A DNA stretch of 64,000 nt from Rhizobium sp. NLR16a (lineage in GTDB: Bacteria; Pseudomonadota; Alphaproteobacteria; Rhizobiales; Rhizobiaceae). Position 1 is the stretch's first letter. Every line of letters begins with the position of its first letter. The stretch spans positions 340,136 through 404,135 of the forward strand of contig NZ_CP072869.1 of NCBI RefSeq assembly GCF_017948245.1, written 5' to 3'. Below the pieces are notes generated by a model that worked only from the letters and a program-made list of their open reading frames with translations, did not search any database and had not been told where the DNA came from. Position numbers and translations under genes: made by a program. Of this stretch, positions 52,014 to 62,364 are shown piece after piece.

Positions 52014-53117
52014 ATGACGATTATTATTCGGTGGAACCATAAGAGATTTGCGGCGGCTATCGCGATAGCAATATCAAGTCTCGCTCCGGCTGGAACTGCC
52101 GTTGGGCAGGACAAACAATCAACTCAAATTGAGCTCGCCCAAGCTGACGTGAGCAAAGCTGTTCGTCAGGACGTCGCGAACGAGGTCCGCATTGCTGGAT
52201 CTCTAACCCCAATTCGCCGCTCAACGCTTACTTCACGTGTCTCCTCCACGATCATAGAGCTTCCGGTACAGATTGGAAATGTCGTCACGAAAGGCGATCT
52301 GCTTGTCCGCTTTGATACGGAAGGACTTGAATCGGCAGTCACCGCCAAAAGGGCTGAAATCGACGCCCTCAACGCCCAGATCGAGCTCGCGGAGGTGGTG
52401 CTCGAAAGAAACATCACCCTTGGCGAGCGCGGTGCTGCGTCAGAGGCGACCCGGCTGGAAGCAAGGGCAAATCTTCTCAAGCTTCAAGCCCAGTTGAGGG
52501 CCAAACAGGCTGAGGTCGCGGATGCTGAGCGGTCTCTCGCCTATGGAGAGCTGCGAGCCGAGTTCAACGGCATGGTTGCCGCTCGTCCAGTGGAACAAGG
52601 ACAAACAGTCGCGCTGAACACCGACCTCATGACCATAGTGGATCTCAGCCAGATGGAGGTCGATGCGGGAGTTCCCACAAGCCGCATTCCGCTTGTACGG
52701 CTTAAGCAGCCCGTCGACCTGGCCGTTGAAGGCTTTCCGGGACGGACGTTCACAGGCCAGGTCGTCCGTATTTCGCCAACGGCCGTTGCCGGATCTCGGG
52801 CGGTGCGTGTCTTTATTGCCATCGATAACGTACAGGGTCTGCTGCGGGGCGGCATGTTCACGACGGGGGTTCTTAAAATCGACGATCAGAAGGATGTCAT
52901 CGCCCTTCCGACTGCTTCGATCCGGCATGATACGGGAGGCTCGTTCGTCCTCAAGGTGGAAGATGGCGTCTTGCGCAGACAATCCGTGGAGCTCGGTACG
53001 AGTTGGACCGACCGTGATCTCGTTGAGGTATCGGGCATCAAGGAAGGCGATGTAGTGGTCACAGCCCCGTTGCGCGATCTTGTTGCGGGCACGCCAGTGG
53101 CCGTTGAGGGCAGTTGA
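52014..53117 (+). CDS. RND efflux periplasmic adaptor (membrane fusion protein)
   Basis: The 367-residue protein starts with a signal peptide (RFAAAIAIAISSLAPAGTAVG). The HlyD/AcrA architecture follows: a lipoyl-like half (SRVSSTIIELPVQIGNVVTKG), an alpha-helical hairpin rich in Glu and Leu (AEIDALNAQIELAEVVLER to LKLQAQLRAKQAEVADAERS), the second lipoyl half and beta-barrel domains to the end. It links the inner-membrane RND pump to an outer-membrane channel. It lies 3 bp before the pump gene. No outer-membrane factor or adjacent TetR gene is visible. Confidence 0.92.
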   Translation: MTIIIRWNHKRFAAAIAIAISSLAPAGTAVGQDKQSTQIELAQADVSKAVRQDVANEVRIAGSLTPIRRSTLTSRVSSTIIELPVQIGNVVTKGDLLVRFDTEGLESAVTAKRAEIDALNAQIELAEVVLERNITLGERGAASEATRLEARANLLKLQAQLRAKQAEVADAERSLAYGELRAEFNGMVAARPVEQGQTVALNTDLMTIVDLSQMEVDAGVPTSRIPLVRLKQPVDLAVEGFPGRTFTGQVVRISPTAVAGSRAVRVFIAIDNVQGLLRGGMFTTGVLKIDDQKDVIALPTASIRHDTGGSFVLKVEDGVLRRQSVELGTSWTDRDLVEVSGIKEGDVVVTAPLRDLVAGTPVAVEGS

Positions 53118-53120
53118 CCG

Positions 53121-56100
53121 ATGTTCCTCACTCGCATCAGCGTCAAGCATCCCGTCTTCGCCACCATGATGATGGTAACGGTTCTCGTGCTCGGCTTGTT
53201 TTCGTACAGCCGTCTCGGCGTGGACTTGTATCCGGAAACCGACCTGCCGATCGTGGTGGTCGCAACCACCTATACCGGTGCATCTCCGGCATCGGTGGAG
53301 AGCGAGGTCTCACGACCGATTGAATCGTCGCTGAATACCATTGGTGGGATCGACACGATAACGTCGGAGTCTTACGAAGGGCGCTCCATCGTCGTCGTTC
53401 AGTTCGAACTCGACGTGGATGCACAGGTGGCGGCGCAGGAGGTGCGCGACAGGGTTGCACGGCTTGATGCGACCTTCCCTGACGGCGTGGACACCCCCCA
53501 TGTCACACGCTTCAATCCGGACGACGAACCAATTCTCTCCGTGGCGGCATCCTCGTCCAGCCGAACGTTGTCCGAAATCACGACGCTTGCCAACCGTGTC
53601 ATCACCAACCGTCTGAACGTCATTTCGGGCGTCGGTCAGATTTCGCTCGTTGGCGGCAGCGAGCGGCAGGTTCTCGTGGTCGTAGATCCTGATCGCCTCG
53701 AGGCATATGGTGTAAGCGTCGTCTCCGTGATGGACGCGATCCGCCGCGAAAATCAGGATCGTGCGGCGGGGACGCTCATTTCGGGCATCAATCAGCGGAT
53801 CGTGACGGTCGAAGGGCGCATAGCGGATTCCTCGAGCTTCAACAGCATCATCGTCAGCCAAAGCGGCGGCTATCCCGTTTACCTTTCAGATGTAGCGACC
53901 GTTCTCGATACAGGCGCGGAAGTGACAAGCCGCGCGACCTATCAGGGCGTCACGTCGCTTGGGTTGGACATCGTCAAGGTCCAGGGGGCGAACACGGTCG
54001 CGGTGGCGTCTGCGCTTCGCAATGAAATTTCCGCGTTGAATGCAGAACTCGCAAAAGAGAATGTCCAGCTCACCATCACCCGGGACAACTCCCGCCCGAT
54101 TGCCGCACAGGTTTCCGAGGTACAGCGGACGCTGATCGAAGGTGGCGTCCTAACCGTGCTAATCGTGTTCTTGTTTCTGAACTCGTGGCGATCCACCGTC
54201 ATCACCGGGCTTACGCTCCCGATTTCCGTCATCGGCACATTCGCCGTCATCCATGCTCTGGGGTTCACCCTGAATACAATGACGCTGATGGCCCTGTCGC
54301 TGTCGATCGGTATTCTCATCGACGACGCGATCGTCGTGCGCGAGAACATCACTCGCCATCTCCAGATGGGCAAGGGCCATGTCAGGGCGGCGCTCGACGG
54401 CACCAACGAGATCGGCCTCGCCGTATTGGCGACGACGCTATGCATCGTCGCCGTGTTCCTGCCTGTCGCATTCATGGGGGGACTGATCGGCCGCTTCTTC
54501 CTGCAGTTCGGCGTGACTGTCGCCGCGGCCGTGATGATTTCTCTTTTCGTGTCCTTCACGCTTGATCCCATGCTTTCGAGTGTCTGGTACGATCCTCAAT
54601 CCCAAAAAGGTGCCAAGCGAGGACTCCTCGGCCGTTTGGTGGAACGGTTCGACCGACGGTTCGACGGCCTTGCGGACCGATATCGCTCTGTCATTCACTG
54701 GACATTCGACCATCGGAAAACAACAATTGCGATGGTCGTCGGCATGTTCGTTGCGAGCCTGCTGCTCGTTCCCCGCATCGGAGCCGAATTCCTGCCGCCG
54801 GCCGATCAGGGTGAAGTGAGCATATCGCTCGAAGCCAACGAAGGCGCATCTCTCGATTACATGGCCGCCAAGGTCGGCCAGGTCGAACGAGCGCTGCGGG
54901 AATTCCATTATGTCGCTTCGACGTATTCGACTATCAATTCCGGCGGCGCCCGCGGGTTCAACGAGGCCATGGTGGCCGTGCAGCTTGTGCCCAGCATCGA
55001 TCGGACGCTGACCACGTCGGAAACCATCGAGCCGATCCGCCAACGCCTCTCGCGGATCGCTGGCCTTAAGATCTCTGTCGGTCAGTCGGCGGGAGTGGGA
55101 GGATCATCAAAGCCGCTGCAGCTCTCGATCCTGGGGGATGGCGACGAGGAACTGCGACGAATTTCGGATCAGATCACCTCGGCGCTCGCTGCCATCCGGG
55201 GCGCAACGGAAATCGAGTCGTCGATCGAAAATGTCCGACCCACCCTCGCCGTCCGAGTGCGTCGCGAAGCGGCAAGCGATCTGGGGGTGTCGATTGCGAC
55301 GATCGGCGACACGCTTCGGCCGCTCGTCGCCGGCGACGCAATCTCAGTCTGGAACGCGCCCGACGGTGAGTCGTACGACGTCATGGTGCGCCTGCCGGCG
55401 ACCGGCCGACGAGATGCGTCGCAACTTCGCAATCTCACAATTTCCACCGGCCGCACGGACGAGGATGGCAAGCCGATAACCGTCCTGCTGGACCAAGTCG
55501 CCGATGTCGTCGAGAGCACGGCGCCCAATGCAATCACCCGTAAAGATCTGTCTCGCGAGGTTCGTATATCAAGTAATATCGAAGGCAGAGCGTTAGGTGA
55601 CGTAACGGCGGACCTGAATGCCGCCATCGCCAAGATGGACATTCCTATCGGCTATCGCATCTCCTTCGGCGGAGATGCCGAGAACCTTGCGGAGAGCACC
55701 GGTTATGCGCTTCAGTCCCTGGTGCTGGCGGTCATCTTCATCTACATCATCCTGGCTTCCCAGTTCGGCTCATTCATCCAGCCGATCGCCATCATGATGA
55801 CATTGCCCCTCTCCTTGATCGGCGTTTTGCTCGGCCTCCTATTCACGGGATCGACGCTCAACATGTTCTCGATGATCGGGTTCATCATGCTGATGGGGCT
55901 AGTTACCAAGAATGCGATCCTTCTCGTTGACTATTCCAATCTGGGAGTGCGGGAAGGCACGGATCTGCGCCAGAGTCTCGCCGATGCCGGAGCGGTCAGG
56001 TTGAGGCCGATTGTGATGACCACGCTTGCGATGATCTTCGGCATGTTGCCGATGGCATTGGGCCTGGGCGAAGGCGGCGAGCAGCGTGCTCCGATGGCCC

Positions 56101-56237
56101 ATGCGGTGATTGGTGGATTGATATCCTCGACGGTGCTTACGCTGGTGTTTGTGCCGGTTGTCCTGACTTATCTTGACGGCATGGCGACCCGCGTTGGGCG
56201 CTGGTTTGTTCATCCGGCGGCAGCGACAAGGCCGTGA
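53121..56237 (+). CDS. RND-family multidrug/solute efflux permease
   Basis: The 1038-residue inner-membrane pump has the twelve-helix RND layout with two large periplasmic loops. [18 protein letters not shown] opens the first helix, and the proton-relay aspartates are in helix 4 at [20 protein letters not shown]. The helix 10-11 region reads [20 protein letters not shown]. It belongs to the hydrophobe/amphiphile (AcrB-like, MdtBC/MexF-like) branch, driven by proton influx, and exports drugs or amphiphilic compounds through the adaptor encoded just upstream. The frame is intact and of usual length. It lies close to a possible peptide-antibiotic cassette, but no link is shown. Confidence 0.94.
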   Translation: MFLTRISVKHPVFATMMMVTVLVLGLFSYSRLGVDLYPETDLPIVVVATTYTGASPASVESEVSRPIESSLNTIGGIDTITSESYEGRSIVVVQFELDVDAQVAAQEVRDRVARLDATFPDGVDTPHVTRFNPDDEPILSVAASSSSRTLSEITTLANRVITNRLNVISGVGQISLVGGSERQVLVVVDPDRLEAYGVSVVSVMDAIRRENQDRAAGTLISGINQRIVTVEGRIADSSSFNSIIVSQSGGYPVYLSDVATVLDTGAEVTSRATYQGVTSLGLDIVKVQGANTVAVASALRNEISALNAELAKENVQLTITRDNSRPIAAQVSEVQRTLIEGGVLTVLIVFLFLNSWRSTVITGLTLPISVIGTFAVIHALGFTLNTMTLMALSLSIGILIDDAIVVRENITRHLQMGKGHVRAALDGTNEIGLAVLATTLCIVAVFLPVAFMGGLIGRFFLQFGVTVAAAVMISLFVSFTLDPMLSSVWYDPQSQKGAKRGLLGRLVERFDRRFDGLADRYRSVIHWTFDHRKTTIAMVVGMFVASLLLVPRIGAEFLPPADQGEVSISLEANEGASLDYMAAKVGQVERALREFHYVASTYSTINSGGARGFNEAMVAVQLVPSIDRTLTTSETIEPIRQRLSRIAGLKISVGQSAGVGGSSKPLQLSILGDGDEELRRISDQITSALAAIRGATEIESSIENVRPTLAVRVRREAASDLGVSIATIGDTLRPLVAGDAISVWNAPDGESYDVMVRLPATGRRDASQLRNLTISTGRTDEDGKPITVLLDQVADVVESTAPNAITRKDLSREVRISSNIEGRALGDVTADLNAAIAKMDIPIGYRISFGGDAENLAESTGYALQSLVLAVIFIYIILASQFGSFIQPIAIMMTLPLSLIGVLLGLLFTGSTLNMFSMIGFIMLMGLVTKNAILLVDYSNLGVREGTDLRQSLADAGAVRLRPIVMTTLAMIFGMLPMALGLGEGGEQRAPMAHAVIGGLISSTVLTLVFVPVVLTYLDGMATRVGRWFVHPAAATRP

Positions 56238-56264
56238 AGCTCAGCGACGGCAATCAGCCGCCGC

Positions 56265-56318
56265 CTCGCCTTCTTCTGCGATCCGTTTGGCAACCTGATC
56301 GAACTCGCCGAAGTCCTG
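56265..56318 (+). pseudogene. VOC/glyoxalase-family C-terminal relic
   Basis: The frame reads LAFFCDPFGNLIELAEVL, the typical last strand of vicinal-oxygen-chelate proteins (FRDPDGNLIELxE, with the metal-binding glutamate). No upstream part exists because the RND gene ends 28 bp before. It is a scrap of a lost gene. Confidence 0.65.
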
Positions 56319-56402
56319 CCGTGTTCCCACCCCGGTGGCCATCCCGACATCGCTGTGGCCAGACGCCCTCCCATATCTCGCCGAACATCAAGGAACATCC
56401 TC

Positions 56403-56770
56403 ATGAAAATCTGGTTCATCACCGGCGCCTCCCGCGGCTTTGGCGCCCTCGTCACCACACGCGCTCTTGCTTAAGGCGACGCCGTCGTCGCCACCGCCCG
56501 CAATCCAAAGGCGATCACCGAGCGGTTCGGGAACACCCCAACCTGTTTTCGGTCGCCCTCGGCGGTCCATCCTCTCCGAATGGCGCACCGTCTCGGTCTC
56601 GACCGATTTCGCTGCCGACCAATAACAGCGCTCGTCTGGTTAAACGTCGTCCGATGGAAGGCCGCTTTCGGGGTCTCTCCCATCGCCTTGAAAGGATCAG
56701 AACCGGCGGCACTTTGGGCGTATACGCTAAGTACCTGGAGTTCATGGATTTCGCGGGTCAGCTTTTATGA
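56403..56770 (+). pseudogene. Short-chain dehydrogenase N-terminal relic
   Basis: An ATG at 56403 opens MKIWFITGASRGFGALVTTR, which has the SDR cofactor motif TGASRGFG. A TAA follows at 56472, and the same frame continues GDAVVATARNPKAITERFGN, the next SDR segment. Beyond about 56530 the similarity fades. The gene is non-functional. Confidence 0.75.
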
Positions 56771-57123
56771 ACTAATGCCTAGGTCAACCTGTGCCGTGCT
56801 GAGGCGCCTTTCTCGTCGGAGGTAGCCACGAACGCAGTATGAACGCTAACACCAATCTAGTTGATCTGGTGGTCTAAACTAGCCGTCTCTGAACGAACGC
56901 AGGCCGAGAACCTTCAAGAATTGTGACGAGATGACTGTTGCTGTTGGGGTTTCCAATTGAGCGCGACACTTGCCCCCGGGGCCAGGGGGACCTTATCGAT
57001 TTCGTTAGCATGCCGCCGATAGCGACGGGGTCTAACAGCGAATAAACCACACAAAGTGAGGAAGAGCCCGTTTAGGTGCCAAATGACACTCCTCCACGGG
57101 AAGGCCCTTCCGATGTCATTCGC
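56771..57123. other. Intergenic stretch, no gene seen
   Basis: No supported frame occurs between the SDR relic and the stop of the NACHT gene. CGGGAAGGCCCTTCC just before 57123 is a small palindrome and might be part of a terminator for the minus-strand gene. Confidence 0.4.
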
Positions 57124-60100
57124 TTATGGCAAAAACCACCCAAGGCGTAGGTCTGCAATCACGCACTCGACGGAAAGCCGGCTACGCTTCGCGGCAAGCT
57201 CGAATTGCATTCGCAGATCATCCTGAACGAACATGAAGCGCTTTACCCCCATGCCGTTGACCAGAACTTCCAAGTTCGTCCGAAGGACGGTCTGGGTCTC
57301 GTCACAGAACTTGAAATTCCATTGCGCCCCCTCATCCTTCAAGAAATTGCCATGGGCGTATAGGCGATCGGGCCGGCCGATGGTCCACATGACAAGCGAT
57401 CTTGGGTCTGGACCATAGGCGCCCTGGATACGTTCTCCCAGTCTTGCGTCATCGTCGAGCCCGCCGATTGCGTGTTTCTGGCAGTACATTGGAAATGGGT
57501 GGCTGTTTCGCCTGATCTCGGACAGCGCCGCGCGTCGCAGGACGGATGGATCATCTGCGTCCCAACCCGTTGGCCAGGCAAAGTCGATAGCGGACTTTTG
57601 CAGCGACCGCAGGGCTGGAACATCGCCCAAGGCGCCAGACAACGTTTCGAGATAGGGGATCGTATAGGCTCTCAGGTGCTGGTACTGGCACTCGCCGATC
57701 AGCCTGTCCATCGCACGGCCTGCCCTGGCAAAGTCACTCTTGACGAGGGCAAAGAGCAGTCGGTTCGAAACTGATGTCGGGTTCATCTCCGATTCCATCG
57801 CGTCCGCGGTGGCGACCAGGCCGGCTTCGGCCGCCTGGAACAGAAGTGATGACTCGCCTTGATAGGCGCCCGAGAGACCGTTGAGATATGAAATAAAGAC
57901 GTCGTCCGGGAAATCCCGGCGTAGTGAAGACAGGCAAACTTCTGCCTCTGGAAATCTCCTGAGGCGGATCAAGACATCCGCTTGCTCTGACAGCGCTGCA
58001 CTATCTCCACGCTCCGACAATTTCGCGTATTGCTGCAGCGCCTGGTCAAGGTCACCCCGCATCCGGAGAACCTGTCCGATTTCAAACTCCGCCAATTCAT
58101 CCTGTTCCCTGGTCGTCAGTTCGCGGAGTTGCTTGATGGCAGTATTGGTGTAGCCCTTGTCGAGTGACAAATCGGCGCGATGAAAAATCGCGAGCGGCTC
58201 GACCCAGTCCTGATCCCTGAGCCAGTGTACGGCACTGTCGGGTCGAAACGCCCCCTTCAGGATCAGGAACGCTGTTGGGAAGAACCAGTCGGGAGCTTGA
58301 TCGGGCCAGACCTTGTCGACGACATCTGCCGCCTCGATCAGCCGGCTCTTCGCGAACAGGATCAACGCTCTACGGCAGTTCGCGTAGATCAGCCCCGGCA
58401 TGAGCCTTTCCGCTTCCACGTACATCTGCAGGGCCTCGTCGTCCAGTCCGACTAGCTCAAGGCAGTGCGCGTGCATGAGGCGCATTGTGATGGTTGGGCT
58501 GCGACCGGTCAGCCAGCGTTGGAAGAGGGGAAGCGCTTCTGAAGGACGATCCGCTTGATAAAGAAGTTGAGCTCGGCGTCGTAGGATCGTTGGCTTGTCG
58601 CGATTTTCCAAGCGGTCGAAATAGGTGAACAGCGTTGCCGCCTGCTCGGGCGCAAGGACTACCGCGCTTGCAGCCTCGGCGGCCCGCCTTCGCAACACAT
58701 GCTCGATGGTGTCGTCGGCTACCAGGGAAACCAACCCGTCTGCGTCCCCCAGGTCCCTGAGGATTCGCAGCGATGCGGTTCGGATGTTTCTTGTCAGGGT
58801 CTCGTCGCGCACTAGGGAGAGCAACTCGACACCCGTTCCATTGCGCTTGATTGCCGCGAGGCAGGCGTCCAGGAGGGGAGGATCGCCTTTCACCAGGTCC
58901 AGGAGCGCCATCCCTGCAGGTGCCGAGTCCAGAATCCGCAAGCGGATCGCCAACTTGGCCGTATCGGTTGGACGCGGATCTGCAACCAGGAACTGGAACA
59001 GTTCTTCCCGCTTGTCTTCCTCTATGGCATCGAGGACATCCGACCAGTCTTGACTTGAGAAATGCTCGTCAGACGCAAAAAGTGCCAGAAGCTCCGGCAC
59101 GGCTGTCATCGTTTTCACGAGCTCGGGCCAAGCGGCACGATTGTCCTTCGAGACCCATCTTGCCAGGGCCATCCGCAGTTCGTTTGCTTTTTCCTGATAA
59201 CCCAATTTGTCAAGCGATGCCGCTGCATCCAGTCGTAACGGTATCGGGTTGTCTGCTCCCGCGGCGAGACGCTCCAGGGGAGCAGCCGCCTGCAGTTCGA
59301 ACAGGTCTTCGGTCGCGCTGGCGCCACCCCTCCCGAAACTAACCGCCAGACGTTCGAGATCCCCTGTCAACTCCTCCATCGCAGCGGCGCCGCCCGGATA
59401 GTCCTTCAATAAACTAATGGCATCGCGAAGCGGGACAATCTCCATGGATTGGGTCGTCAATAGCCGTTCACAGACCCAACCCTTCCCCAGTTGGCGAATC
59501 GCATCGCATATGTGCTTGATGACGGCGTCGGACACCGGCGTGTCGACGTCGGCGCCTTCTACCACCGCCACGCCGGCAAGAGCCGCCCCGTAGGGCACGG
59601 CGGACGTTGCCAATTCCTCCACCAATTCATCAACGGAGCCGTCCTTGCTTTTGATGGCAAGCAGGAAAAGGATGACCTGGCGCCAAGACGGATCAGCGGC
59701 CTGGCTGAACAACGCGCTGATCGCTGCGGGGTTCACCTCGTTCGCAAAGGACAGGGCCGTAAAATACTCCCTGAACGTCGGGTGAAGCCATTCGAATTCG
59801 TTGGCGTTGGTCCGAAGTACGCCACTGCGCCTTCCGAGAAATTCGAAGAGCTGCTTGGAGCGATGGGTGGCCATGAGGGGCGGCAGGCCGAGGTCGCGTC
59901 GCAACTCCTCTGCCATGCCTTCGATCAAATCCTGCGGATCGTTTCCAAAATCAACTGTCGTGGCCTGCTCCTGGATCTCACTCATGGAACGCGCCAAGAT
60001 CGCGAGATATCTTGGCAGGTGATCCTCTGCTAGGTTGCGCAGATCGTCTTCCAGCTCGTTGTCAGCGGCACGCTTCAGTCCTTCCTTGAGGACGATGTCG

Positions 60101-61481
60101 ACGAAGCGCCGATAGAGTTCGCTGCGTCGATACGGCAACTCCCCTTCTTTTCGAAAAACGCTGGCCGCGATCGTGACCAACAAAGGGGTTCCGCCCAGTT
60201 CCGCACTCGTTGTCTTCCTAAATGCCTCCAGGAAGTCCTCGCAATCCTCGCCGAGCCAGGCCTGCGCCAGTCGCCGCTGCTGGGCGTCGTCGAAAGGGCG
60301 CAGTTCCAGCGTACTGAAGTTTGGTCTCGCCGCGATGGGAAGGGCGTTCGGGCGTGAACTCAGCACAAGCTTGTTGCCGTCTCGCGCCAGGTCGAGCATC
60401 CATTCCAGCGTTTCGGCCGCAACTTCCGCCCCAACCTCGTCATAGCCGTCTATCAGGAACAGCCAGGGCGCGCCGGTTGCTTCCGGCCACTGCCGAAGAA
60501 AGCCCGGCGGCGGTCTCGATCCAATGGTCAGCTCCCTCGGTTCGGTCTTTGCGAGGGCCGACCACAGGCGGTCCTCCAGGGCCACGCCCTTGGCTTCGGC
60601 AAGGAAGCGCATCTTGATCGGGAAGGCGATGTGTTTGCGCTCCAATCCAAGTTGCGCAGGATCCGTCCATGCGCAACGGGCCATCTCCCGAAGTATGGTA
60701 GACTTGCCGGAGCCGGGGCCCCCCTCGACAAGGAGGCTTCGACCATCGGCTAGGAGCGTTGCTCCGGTTCCAATCTCGATATCGGTCCCGGCCCCCCCAT
60801 CTCGCTGCCTTCCCGTAACGGGAACGTAGATCTTCGCAGCGGCTTCGAAAGCGAAGTCGCCAAGAGAATACGACCTGCTGTTGTAGGAAGACAACGACTC
60901 GGCGTAGGAGAACAGAGACTCTGAGAAGGAGCGCTTGGATTTCTCCGCGAGGAGAGTCTCGAAAATGTCGAGCGTCGTCTTCGCGTGACCGCCATCTTCG
61001 GGTGCGGTTTTGCACCGATCGATCACCGCAAGCACGTCGGCTTTGCGGATTCGCTTCCCGGCGATGAGCTGGTCGCTATGAGCCCGCGTCAAATCGGACC
61101 CCGGCATGAACAGGTCGGTAATTGGTCCCCGAAGCGTCTTGCCCGACGCATCCCTGGCAAGTTGGATGACCGCCTCTGCAATCGCGTCAACCACCCGATG
61201 GGATAGCTCAGTCACGCCGGGATACTCACACAGTGCTTTCTTCACCGCCTCGCCGATATGCGTGATTTCCGAATTATGACCTCGAATGGTGGTCCTCGCC
61301 AACGTTCTCGCAACGTCCGACGCGCTGAGCTCTACTTGCCTTGCGAGCTGTTCGACGAACTGGCGCGCCGGGTGATGGCCAGGCAGTCCATGGATACCGT
61401 CAGGCTCTTGGAGGGTCTGCAAGAGCCATCGAAGATTGTTTACAGATTCCTCATTTTCCCAGAAATAATGGTTCGTGGTGA
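57124..61481 (-). pseudogene. Main part of a Cap4/DUF4297-NACHT-TPR gene, separated from its 5' end by IS66 and an inversion
   Basis: The frame is open from the IS66 end at 61489 to a stop at 57124, about 1454 residues. It has no native start: the first possible codon is a TTG at 61422. Its first residues FTTNHYFWENEESVNNLRWL complete the nuclease domain begun at 19046. In the rejoined 1558-residue protein a NACHT-type NTPase follows: Walker A LLVEGGPGSGKSTIL near 365 and Walker B WLFLIDGYDEVG near 450, with the DGYDE pattern of NLR-like proteins, then VLSSRPNALP. The C-terminal half holds HEAT- or TPR-like helical repeats (for example HAHCLELVGLDDEALQMYVE). This layout is that of antiviral STAND/bNACHT defence proteins. 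Confidence 0.87.
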
Positions 61482-61489
61482 AATCGAAA
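61482..61489. repeat. IS66 target-site duplication, right copy
   Basis: On the plus strand the bases are AATCGAAA, the reverse complement of TTTCGATT at 19357-19364. They abut the tnpA-side terminus of IS66 copy 2. Pairing the tnpC-side end of copy 1 with the tnpA-side end of copy 2 restores a normal 8-bp duplication. Confidence 0.9.
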
Positions 61490-61588
61490 GTAACCGCCCG
61501 ATTGGCACCGCCTGCCGCCTAGCGCCCTGATGGCCTAAGAGACGTGTTTAACGACGTCGTTAGCGACGTGTCTTAGGCGAGGATTGCG

Positions 61589-61957
61589 ATGCGCGTTGAA
61601 ATTCTTGGGCAGGAACGTCGACGGCGGTGGCGCGAAGAAGACAAGCTTGCGATTGTCATGTCGGTTGGGGTTGCTGGAGCCACGATCACAGAGGTTGCTC
61701 ATCGTCACGATTTAACGCGGCAGCAGATATACGCCTGGCGTAGCGAGCTCAAAAAGAAGGGGCTTTTGTCGGCATCTGCGAATGCATTGTTCATTCCAGT
61801 CGATATGAATGCCGTGCAGACCGATGTCCCTGAACTCAGGGAGAGCTGCTGCGGGATGATCGAGCTACGATTGAGCTGCGGCCGCACACTTCGCTTCGAG
61901 AGTTCGGTGGCGCCCGGCACCCTGACGCAGGTTATCCGGGCAGTGGAAGCAGCATGA
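61589..61957 (+). CDS. tnpA: IS66 Orf1 protein TnpA (copy 2)
   Basis: The 122-residue helix-turn-helix protein looks identical to that encoded at 21706-22074. It overlaps tnpB by 4 bp. The frame is intact, so this copy could still supply TnpA and TnpB functions even though tnpC is broken. Confidence 0.95.
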   Translation: MRVEILGQERRRRWREEDKLAIVMSVGVAGATITEVAHRHDLTRQQIYAWRSELKKKGLLSASANALFIPVDMNAVQTDVPELRESCCGMIELRLSCGRTLRFESSVAPGTLTQVIRAVEAA

Positions 61958-62301
61958 TTGGACCTGGGACCGGCGTTCGGGTGTATCTTGCGTGCGGGAT
62001 CACGGACATGCGCAAGGGAGTAGAAGGCCTTGCCGCGCTTGCGCAGAATGTTTTGCGTCAGAAGCCGACTGGCGGCGCGGTCTTTGCTTTTCGCGGCAAG
62101 CGTGGCGATCGTTTGAAGCTGCTCTATTTTGATGGCCAGGGCTTCTGCCTGTATTACAAGATCTTGCAGAAGGGGCGGTTTCCTTGGCCTTCGGCATCCG
62201 ACGGGACTGCCCGGCTGACGTCGGCCCAACTGGCGATGTTGTGGGAAGGGATCGATTGGCGTCGTCCTGATTGGGGTGCGCCACCGGCCCGTGTCGGGTG
62301 A
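61954..62301 (+). CDS. tnpB: IS66 Orf2 protein TnpB (copy 2)
   Basis: The 115-residue protein looks identical to that at 21362-21709, with the ITDMRKGVEGLAAL and AFRGKRGDRLKLLYFDG motifs. The frame is intact. Confidence 0.95.
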   Translation: MIGPGTGVRVYLACGITDMRKGVEGLAALAQNVLRQKPTGGAVFAFRGKRGDRLKLLYFDGQGFCLYYKILQKGRFPWPSASDGTARLTSAQLAMLWEGIDWRRPDWGAPPARVG

Positions 62302-62364
62302 TTTTATCCCACTGAAACCACTGGTTTTTATGGAAATTTATCCTGACTCGTGGTAGTCAGGATC

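Noticed and set aside
22174..61489. Treating the two IS66 copies as a composite transposon carrying the whole 39-kb segment
   Set aside because: The matching 8-bp duplication joins the outer flank of copy 1 to the inner flank of copy 2, which fits inversion, not composite transposition.
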